Source: Streptomyces sp. TG1A-8
GTDB taxonomy: Bacteria > Actinomycetota > Actinomycetes > Streptomycetales > Streptomycetaceae
Assembly: GCF_030499535.1 (NCBI RefSeq)
Contig: NZ_JASTLB010000001.1
Location: 4,650,001-4,714,000, forward strand
Reading direction: 5' to 3'
DNA: 64,000 bases
A program made the position numbers and the translations under genes. The notes beneath the pieces were generated by a model. It did no database searches. It was given only the letters and a program-made list of their open reading frames with translations, and had not been told where the DNA came from. This document shows positions 52,163 to 61,627 of this stretch, one piece after another (within the stretch, counting starts at the first letter, position 1; the number at the start of each line of letters is the position of its first letter).

Positions 52163-54745
52163 CTACGCCTGCGCGGCGTCCGCGGCGTCCGCGGCCTGGG
52201 CCCGCAGCGCCCGCTCGACGCCCGCGCGGGACTCCGACACCAGCCGGCGCAGGGCCGCGCTCGGCTCCGCCGCCGCCAGCCAGGCGTCGGTCCTGGCCAG
52301 GGTCTCCTCGGACACCTGGACCGCCGGGTACAGGCCGGTCGCGATCTGCTGGGCCATCTCGTGCGAGCGGGAGCCCCAGACGTCCTTGAGGACCTCGAAG
52401 TACCGGTCCGCGTACGGGGCCAGCAGCTCCCGCTGGTCGGTCTGCACGAAGCCGCCGATCACGGCCTCCTGCACGGCGTTGGGCAGCTTGTCGGACTCGA
52501 CGACCGACGCCCACGCCTCCGCCTTGGCCTCGGCCGTCGGACGCGACGCGCGTGCGGTGGCCGCGTGCCGCTCGCCGGCGGCCGTCCTGTCCCGCTCGTA
52601 CTCGCCTGCGATCTCCGCCTCGCCGTACCGGCCGGTCGCCGCCAGCCGCTGCACGAACGCCCAGCGCAGGTCGGTGTCGACGGCCAGGCCGTCGACACCC
52701 TGCGTGCCGTCCAGCAGACCCGCCAGCAGGTCCAGCTGCTCGGGGGTGCGCGCGGTCGCCGCGAACGCCCTTGCCCAGGCCAGCTGGTGGTCGCTGCCCG
52801 GCTCGGCCGCGCGCAGGTGGGTCAGCGTGGCGTCCGTCCAGCGGGCCAGCAGGCCCTCCCGGGCGGCCGGGTCGGCGTACAGGTCGAGCGCCAGCTTCAC
52901 CTGGCGGTGCAGCGACTGCACCACGCCGATGTCGGACTCCTTGGCGATGCCGGACAGCACCAGCGCCAGGTAGTCGCGGGTGGCCAGCTCGCCGTCGCGC
53001 GTCATGTCCCAGGCCGACGCCCAGCACAGCGCGCGCGGCAGCGACGCCTCGAAGTCGCCGAGGTGGTCGGTGACGGTCCGCAGCGACGCCTCGTCCAGGC
53101 GGACCTTGGCGTACGACAGGTCGTCGTCGTTGAGCAGGACGACGGCGGGACGGCGGGTGCCGGCCAGCTGCGGCACGGCGGTCAGCTCGCCGTCGACGTC
53201 CAGCTCGATGCGGTCGGTGCGCACCAGCTTGCCGCTCGCCCCGTCCAGGTCGTACAGGCCGATCGCGATGCGGTGCGGGCGCAGCACCGGCTCGCCCTGG
53301 GCGCCGGCCGGCAGGGCCGGGGCCTCCTGGCGGACGGCGAAGGACGTGATGACCCCGTCCCCGTCCGTCTCCACCTCGGGCCGCAGGATGTTGATGCCGG
53401 CCGTCTCCAGCCACTTCCCCGACCAGGTCCTCAGGTCGCGCCCGGAGGTCTCCTCCAGGGCGCCCAGCAGGTCCGACAGCCGCGTGTTGCCGAAGGCGTG
53501 CCGCTTGAAGTAGGCCTGCACGCCCTGGAAGAACTCGTCCTCGCCGACGTAGGCGACGAGCTGCTTGAGCACGCTGGCGCCCTTGGCGTACGTGATGCCG
53601 TCGAAGTTGACCAGCACGTCGTCCAGGTCGCGGATGTCGGCCATGATCGGGTGCGTGGACGGCAGCTGGTCCTGGCGGTACGCCCACGTCTTCATCGAGT
53701 TCGCGAACGTGGTCCACGACTGCGGCCACTTCGAGCCGGGCGCGGCTGCCTGGCAGGCGATGGAGGTGTAGGTGGCGAACGACTCGTTCAGCCACAGGTC
53801 GTTCCACCACTCCATGGTGACCAGGTCGCCGAACCACATGTGGGCCAGCTCGTGCAGGATGGTCTCCGCGCGCACCTCGTACGCCGCGTCGGTCACCTTG
53901 GACCGGAAGACGTACTGGTCGCGGATGGTCACCGCGCCCGCGTTCTCCATCGCGCCCGCGTTGAACTCCGGCACGAACAGCTGGTCGTACTTCGTGAAGG
54001 GGTAGGCGTAGTCGAACTTCTCCTGGAACCAGTCGAAGCCCTGCCGGGTCACCTCGAAGATCGCGTCCGAGTCGAGGAACTCGGCGAGCGAGGGGCGGCA
54101 GTAGATGCCGAGCGGCACGCTCTGCCCGTCCTTCTCGTACACGCTGTGCACCGAGTGGTAGGGGCCGACGATCAGCGCCGTGATGTAGGACGAGATGCGC
54201 GGGGTCGGCTCGAAGGCCCAGACGTTGTCCTTCGGCTCCGGCGTCGGCGAGTTGGACACGACCGTCCAGCCCTCGGGGGCCTTCACCGTGAACCGGAACG
54301 TCGCCTTCAGGTCCGGCTGCTCGAACGAGGCGAAGACCCGGCGCGCGTCCGGGACCTCGAACTGGGTGTAGAGGTAGGCCTGCTCGTCGACGGGGTCCAC
54401 GAAGCGGTGCAGGCCCTCGCCGGTGTTGGTGTAGGCGCAGTCGGCGACGACCCGCAGGACGTTGCGCCCCTGCAACAGCCCGGGCAGCGCGATCCGCGAG
54501 TCGGCGAAGACCTCGGCGGGGTCGAGCGCGTCGCCGTTGAGCGTCACCTCGTGGACCACCGGCGCCACCAGGTCGATGAAGGACGTGGCGTCCTTCTCGG
54601 CGACGTCGAAGCGCACCGTGGTCACGGACCGGTAGGTACCGCCCTCCTGCGCGCCGGAGAGGTCGAGATCGATCTCGTACGAGTCAACGCTGAGCAGCTT
54701 CGCCCGCTGCTGTGCCTCTTCGCGAGTCAGGTTTGTGCCAGGCAC
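52163..54745 (-). CDS. pepN: Aminopeptidase N (M1 family)
   Basis: An 860-residue cytosolic zinc aminopeptidase of full family length. GAMEN (264-268) binds the substrate N-terminus. The zinc site is HELAH (298-302) with Glu321 in WLNESF. The ERAP1-like helical C-terminal domain is complete. ATG 54745 begins MPGTNLTREEAQQR and follows GAGGAGATGA. It is the short-form actinobacterial PepN and has a close paralogue about 7 kb to the right. A strong hairpin follows. Confidence 0.95.
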   Translation of the reverse strand: MPGTNLTREEAQQRAKLLSVDSYEIDLDLSGAQEGGTYRSVTTVRFDVAEKDATSFIDLVAPVVHEVTLNGDALDPAEVFADSRIALPGLLQGRNVLRVVADCAYTNTGEGLHRFVDPVDEQAYLYTQFEVPDARRVFASFEQPDLKATFRFTVKAPEGWTVVSNSPTPEPKDNVWAFEPTPRISSYITALIVGPYHSVHSVYEKDGQSVPLGIYCRPSLAEFLDSDAIFEVTRQGFDWFQEKFDYAYPFTKYDQLFVPEFNAGAMENAGAVTIRDQYVFRSKVTDAAYEVRAETILHELAHMWFGDLVTMEWWNDLWLNESFATYTSIACQAAAPGSKWPQSWTTFANSMKTWAYRQDQLPSTHPIMADIRDLDDVLVNFDGITYAKGASVLKQLVAYVGEDEFFQGVQAYFKRHAFGNTRLSDLLGALEETSGRDLRTWSGKWLETAGINILRPEVETDGDGVITSFAVRQEAPALPAGAQGEPVLRPHRIAIGLYDLDGASGKLVRTDRIELDVDGELTAVPQLAGTRRPAVVLLNDDDLSYAKVRLDEASLRTVTDHLGDFEASLPRALCWASAWDMTRDGELATRDYLALVLSGIAKESDIGVVQSLHRQVKLALDLYADPAAREGLLARWTDATLTHLRAAEPGSDHQLAWARAFAATARTPEQLDLLAGLLDGTQGVDGLAVDTDLRWAFVQRLAATGRYGEAEIAGEYERDRTAAGERHAATARASRPTAEAKAEAWASVVESDKLPNAVQEAVIGGFVQTDQRELLAPYADRYFEVLKDVWGSRSHEMAQQIATGLYPAVQVSEETLARTDAWLAAAEPSAALRRLVSESRAGVERALRAQAADAADAAQA

Positions 54746-54861
54746 GCGGTCATCTCCTCGTTATGTGTCGGTTGCGCCATCTTTCCACGGCGGCCGTGCG
54801 GAGCGCGATGACGTCCGCCGCGGCGCACGGCACACGGCAGGCACGGGGCAGGCACACGACA

Positions 54862-54909
54862 GGCACGGGAAGGGGCGGCCATCCGGGGATGACCGCCCCT
54901 TCCCGTGCC
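54862..54909 (-). terminator. asd terminator
   Basis: GGCACGGGAAGGGGCGG (54862-54878) pairs with 54893-54909, 11 bases after the asd stop on the minus strand. The stem is 17 bp without mismatch, with a partly paired 14-base centre. Confidence 0.85.
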
Positions 54910-54919
54910 CCGGGGTGCG

Positions 54920-57475
<2,556 letters not shown>

Positions 57476-57851
57476 GGAGCGGGCCCCCTTCGGACACCCG
57501 CTCCCATCCGGGCCGCTCCCTTGCAGTCCGTCCCCTTGTGGGTCGCCTCCGCGCGGGCCGCCCCCATCGGGGCCGCTCCTCACGGCCCGTCCCCATCCGG
57601 CCCGCCCCCTCACGACCCGCCCCCATCCGGCCCGCCCCCTCACAGGGCGCCCGCCGGGAAACGGCCCGGCCGCGCGGAGGGCGGCCACCACGCCCACGGC
57701 CGCCGCCGTGCGGGCCGGGCGTCCCCGACCGGGTGCGGGAACACGCCCGGGCGCGGAGGGGGCACCGGCGCTTCCCGAAGCGGGGCAACGGGCGGACGGG
57801 CGCCCGGCTCCGTCCTCCCACCCGCACCGCGGGGCGCGCTAACGTCCGGTC
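57476..57851 (+). repeat. Intergenic with degenerate 27-30-bp C-rich repeats
   Basis: The interval holds no gene. Between about 57540 and 57650 a unit containing CCCCATCCGGCCCGCCCCC and TCACGACCCGC recurs three to four times with decreasing fidelity towards the left; the last two copies are nearly identical. Confidence 0.55.
57840..57845 (+). promoter_or_regulatory. -10 box of a leaderless NUDIX transcript
   Basis: TAACGT ends six bases before ATG 57852, and no ribosome site is present. This spacing is typical of leaderless Streptomyces messages. Confidence 0.55.
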
Positions 57852-58373
57852 ATGCGAAGGAAGTTGAGGGTGGCGGCCTACGCCGTGTGCGTCCGCGACG
57901 GGCAGATCCTGCTGGCCCGCTCACCGTGCCCCGACGGCACCCACGAGTGGGTCCTGCCGGGCGGCGGCGCCGAGCACGGCGAGGACCCCTGCGACACCGT
58001 CCGCCGCGAGGTGACCGAGGAGACCGGCTACCGCATCGAGGTGACCGGCCTGCTCGGCGTGGACTCCGCCCGGCACACCGTCCGCGGCGGGCGTCTGCGC
58101 CGGCTCACCGACCACCACGGCGTGCGGATCGTCTACGAGGGCGAGGTCGTCGGCGGAGCCCTGCGCAACGAGGTCGGGGGCTCCACCGACCTGGCCGCGT
58201 GGCAGGACCTGGACGCCGTGCCCGGCCTGACCCGGGTGCCCCTCGTCGACGTGGCGCTGCGGCTGTGGCGCGAGCGCCCGGCGACGGGCCGGCCGGCCCC
58301 CGCGCAAGGCCCCCTGCCCCGGCAGGTGAACGGGGAGCGACCGCACCCGGGCCACCCGCGATCGACTCCGTGA
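57852..58373 (+). CDS. NUDIX hydrolase
   Basis: A 173-residue pyrophosphohydrolase with an intact NUDIX box: GGGAEHGEDPCDTVRREV and TEETGYRI (G-x5-E-x7-RE-x2-EE-x-G). The fold start is RVAAYAVCVRDGQILLARS. The last 30 residues are a Pro/Gly-rich tail. Substrate not predictable; small members clean up oxidised nucleotides or nucleotide sugars. ATG 57852 appears leaderless. Confidence 0.9.
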   Translation: MRRKLRVAAYAVCVRDGQILLARSPCPDGTHEWVLPGGGAEHGEDPCDTVRREVTEETGYRIEVTGLLGVDSARHTVRGGRLRRLTDHHGVRIVYEGEVVGGALRNEVGGSTDLAAWQDLDAVPGLTRVPLVDVALRLWRERPATGRPAPAQGPLPRQVNGERPHPGHPRSTP

Positions 58374-58540
58374 CCGCACCGCGTACCCCGTGATCCACGT
58401 ACGGTGATCGGTGCTGCGCGTTGCGGCCCAGTTCACGCACAGGTCATCCCCGGTGCCAAACATCCAGAGCGAGCGGGGCGTTCGCGCCGGCGGCGGCCCG
58501 CGACCACAGCCGACGCGTTCGCACCCGGGGAGACCGCGCC

Positions 58541-60310
58541 ATGCCGCGCACACGCTCTGTCGCCACCTCCGCTTCGGGGGTCCACCGCCGTACCGTCCTC
58601 GCCGCCGCCGCGGCGGTCCCGCTCTCCGCGGGCGTCGGATACGCCCTGCGCCCCACCGACAGCCGGGCCGCCGCCGACAGCGGGGCCGCCACCGCCGCCG
58701 AGGCACCCGTCGCCGCCTCCCGCAAGGTCTCCGCCGCGGCCTCGTTCGCCCCCTACACCAAGGGCACCACCGTCGACTCCGTCGCCACCCCCGAAGCCGG
58801 CTCCGGCTACCGGCGGCTCGGCGCCGGCCCCGGCTGGAAGCGGGTCGTGCGCAGCGAACTGGCCACCCCCAAGTCCGGCCGCTGGACCCGCCGCACCCCC
58901 CTCGCCGCGTTCGTGCAGTTCACCGACCTGCACCTGATGGACGTCCAGCACCCGCTGCGCCTGGAGTTCCTGCGCTCCCACGACCCGCACGCCTGGCGCC
59001 CGCACGAGGCGCTGACCGTGCCCGGCGCCATCGCGCTCGTCGAACGGGTCAACGCGCTGCGCGGCGCCCCCGTCACCGGCGCCCCGCTGCACTTCGTCAT
59101 GACCACCGGCGACAACACCGACAACAACGCCCACAGCGAGCTGGAGTGGTTCATGCGGGTGATGAGCGGCGGCCGCATCACCCCCGACTCCGGTGACCCG
59201 CGGCACTACGAGGGCGTCCAGAACAGCGGCCTGAAGCAGTACTGGCACCCCGACTCCCCCCTGCGCGACCGGGACAAGGCGCTCGGCTTCCCGGAGCTGA
59301 AGGGCTTCCTGGCCGCCGCGGTGCGCGAGGTGCGCAGCCCCGGCCTCAACCTGCCCTGGTACTCCACCGTCGGCAACCACGACACCCTCCCGCTGGGCTG
59401 CTACGGCTCCCACGGCGACCCCTACCTGACCGAGGCGGCCATCGGCGGCAGGAAGCTGATGAGCGTCCCCGCCGACGACGCCCGGAAACTCCAGGACGCC
59501 ATCAAGAGGGCCACCGACCCCGGGGGCGTCGGCTACCGCGACTTCCTCAAGGCCCACGCCCGCTCGGCACGGCCGGTCACCCCGGACGAGAAGCGGGCCC
59601 CCTACACCTCGGCCGACTACCTGAAGGCACATCTGGACCCCGCCCACCAGGGACTCGGCCCGGTCGGCCACGGCTACTCCCCGGCGAACCTGGACGCGGG
59701 CACCCAGTACTACGCCTTCCGGATCTCCGAGGACGTCATCGGCATCAGCCTGGACACCACCGACGCCGGCGGCCACTACGAGGGCTCCCTCGGCACCGCC
59801 CAGCTCAGGTGGCTCGACAGGACGCTCAAGGACAACGAGGACTCCTACGCCGTCGTCTTCAGCCACCACACCAGCAAGACGATGACCAACACCCGCCCCG
59901 ACCCGGCCCGCCCGGGCGAACGGCGCCACGACGGCGCCGAGGTGGTGTCCGTCCTGTCCTCCCACGCCAACGTGCTGGCCTGGGTGAACGGCCACATCCA
60001 CCGGAACGTCGTCACCCCGCACCGCGCCCCCGGCGGCCGCTCCTTCTGGGAGATCTCCACCGCCTCGCACGTCGACTTCCCCCAACTCGCCCGCGTCGTC
60101 GAACTGGTCGACAACAAGGACGGCACGCTCTCCGTCTTCACCACCCTGATCGAGTCCGCCGCCCCGTACCGCGCCGACCGCACCGACCTCACCCAGACCG
60201 GCCTGGCCGCCCTCTACCGCGAGCTGTCCTACAACGCGCCCGGCGCGAGCCGGAGCCTCGCGGGCGACGCGGGCGACCGGAACACGGAACTGGTCCTGAA
60301 GAAGGGCTGA
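58541..60310 (+). CDS. Tat-exported metallophosphoesterase (TIGR03767 type)
   Basis: A 589-residue phosphoesterase. A twin-arginine signal (HRRTVLAAAAAVPLS) directs export in folded form. The dinuclear metal site is complete: TDLHLMD, TTGDNTDNN, VGNHDTLP, VFSHHTSK and NGHIHRN. The family occurs in actinobacteria as a large secreted calcineurin-like phosphoesterase and may release phosphate from organic esters. GGGGAGA precedes ATG 58541. No PHO box was recognised in the short upstream region. Confidence 0.9.
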   Translation: MPRTRSVATSASGVHRRTVLAAAAAVPLSAGVGYALRPTDSRAAADSGAATAAEAPVAASRKVSAAASFAPYTKGTTVDSVATPEAGSGYRRLGAGPGWKRVVRSELATPKSGRWTRRTPLAAFVQFTDLHLMDVQHPLRLEFLRSHDPHAWRPHEALTVPGAIALVERVNALRGAPVTGAPLHFVMTTGDNTDNNAHSELEWFMRVMSGGRITPDSGDPRHYEGVQNSGLKQYWHPDSPLRDRDKALGFPELKGFLAAAVREVRSPGLNLPWYSTVGNHDTLPLGCYGSHGDPYLTEAAIGGRKLMSVPADDARKLQDAIKRATDPGGVGYRDFLKAHARSARPVTPDEKRAPYTSADYLKAHLDPAHQGLGPVGHGYSPANLDAGTQYYAFRISEDVIGISLDTTDAGGHYEGSLGTAQLRWLDRTLKDNEDSYAVVFSHHTSKTMTNTRPDPARPGERRHDGAEVVSVLSSHANVLAWVNGHIHRNVVTPHRAPGGRSFWEISTASHVDFPQLARVVELVDNKDGTLSVFTTLIESAAPYRADRTDLTQTGLAALYRELSYNAPGASRSLAGDAGDRNTELVLKKG

Positions 60311-60360
60311 GACCCGCTCGGCCCCTCCCCGGACCCGCCCGCCGCCCTCCCGGTCCGCCG

Positions 60361-61302
60361 CTACCGGGGCAGCACCACCACGCGGGCGGCCGGGCCGCGG
60401 CCGGCCGAGGCCATCAGGGCCGTGCGGACCACCGTCGCCTGCTGCTCCATCGCGTTCCCGAGCCCCTCGGGGGCGAGGTGCACGACCGTGATGCCCAGGC
60501 GTTCCAGGCGCTCGCGCGTGCGGGCGCGCTCCGGCCACCGGGCGTCCCCGTCCCGGCGCGGCGCCCGGAAGTCCAGTGCGACCGCGACCGCGTGCTCGGG
60601 CCAGTAGGCGTCCAGGCCGCCCAGGCGCGGGCCGCCGGGCAGGCGCAGGTCCACGTTCCACACCGGGTCGGGCAGGCCGCAGGCGCGGACCATCCGGTAG
60701 AGGCGGTCCTCCGCGACCGCCCGGCCCTCGGCCAGCAGCGAGTCCACCGCGCCGGCCACGTGCGCCCGGCCCAGCAGCTTCGCCCCGGCCAGCTCCCGCA
60801 CCACGGCGGCCGGTTCGCAGTGCCCGCCGCGCACCGCCTCCGTCAGCAGCCGCCGCACCGCCTGCGCGTCGGCCAGCCGTGCCACCGCGTCCGCCAGCGC
60901 GCGCGGCACCGGCGCCACCGGCACGCCCGCCACCGCGTGCGCGGCGGGCAGGACCGGGACGCGGACGAGCCGGACGTACCCCGCCGGGCGCAGCCGGCGC
61001 AGTCGCGGGACCAGGACGTCCACGCGGTTCAGGGAGACGGGCGGCGGGGTGGCGCCGACGCCGTGCAGGGCGAGCGCGGCCAGGCCCGTGATCATCGCCT
61101 CCGCGTACACCGGGCCGTGCGCGTCCGGCGCCGCCGGCTGGGCCGGTACGCCCGGCGCGGCCCCGCGGGCGGCGTACAGCAGGGCGCCGTGCAGCCGCTC
61201 CTCGCCGGTCGGCGGGCCGGGGTGCAGCAGGACCACGCCGGGCAGCAGCAGCCGCCAGGGCCCGCCGGGCCGGCACCGGTCGGCCAGTTCGGCCGCCGTC
61301 AC
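60361..61302 (-). CDS. AbiEi-like hypothetical protein
   Basis: A 313-residue protein. The N-terminal 60 residues (MTAAELADRCRPGGPWRLLL, PGVVLLHPGPPTGEERLHGA) resemble the winged-helix start of AbiEi-type antitoxin-like proteins common in actinobacteria. The C-terminal 90 residues (LGGLDAYWPEHAVAVALDF, ERLERLGITVVHL) resemble the DUF559/Vsr-like restriction-endonuclease fold. No AbiEii toxin gene is adjacent. In-frame coding continues upstream of GTG 61302 (PLRHLCEAHHRVLSTARLRA). An ATG with MTHDTPLSP lies upstream in another frame, so the true N-terminus may be about 30 residues longer and lost to a one-base slip in a C run near 61370. Confidence 0.68.
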   Translation of the reverse strand: MTAAELADRCRPGGPWRLLLPGVVLLHPGPPTGEERLHGALLYAARGAAPGVPAQPAAPDAHGPVYAEAMITGLAALALHGVGATPPPVSLNRVDVLVPRLRRLRPAGYVRLVRVPVLPAAHAVAGVPVAPVPRALADAVARLADAQAVRRLLTEAVRGGHCEPAAVVRELAGAKLLGRAHVAGAVDSLLAEGRAVAEDRLYRMVRACGLPDPVWNVDLRLPGGPRLGGLDAYWPEHAVAVALDFRAPRRDGDARWPERARTRERLERLGITVVHLAPEGLGNAMEQQATVVRTALMASAGRGPAARVVVLPR

Positions 61303-61627
61303 GCCGTGCGCGCGCAGCCGGGCGGTGGACAGGACGCGGTGGTGGGCCTCGCAGAGGTGGCGCAGGGGGCGGGGGAGAGGGGGGTGTCGTGCGTCATGGC
61401 CCCGAAGTTCCCACGCCCGGACGCGCCCGTGACCGTTGTTGCACGGTCGTCGAGAAATGCGGACAAGCCGGTACGGGAGGACGGGCGCCCGGATGCCGAG
61501 CGGGCACCTGGAACCCCTGGTCCGACCGGAGGGGACCAGGGGTTACGGCCCGTGGGGAACGAATTCCGTAACGGTCACGCGTGCGGTGGCCCCGGGCCGG
61601 GGCCCAGCGCGGCCGCGCCCCGCGGCC
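61303..61627 (-). other. Intergenic, contains the pepN2 terminator
   Basis: 325 bases without a complete gene. The first 70 bases carry the displaced N-terminal coding sequence noted for the AbiEi-like gene. The hairpin at 61512-61544 is described separately. Confidence 0.5.
61512..61544 (-). terminator. Terminator of the second pepN gene
   Basis: AACCCCTGGTCC (61512-61523) pairs perfectly with 61533-61544 around nine bases, 84 bases past the stop. Confidence 0.72.
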
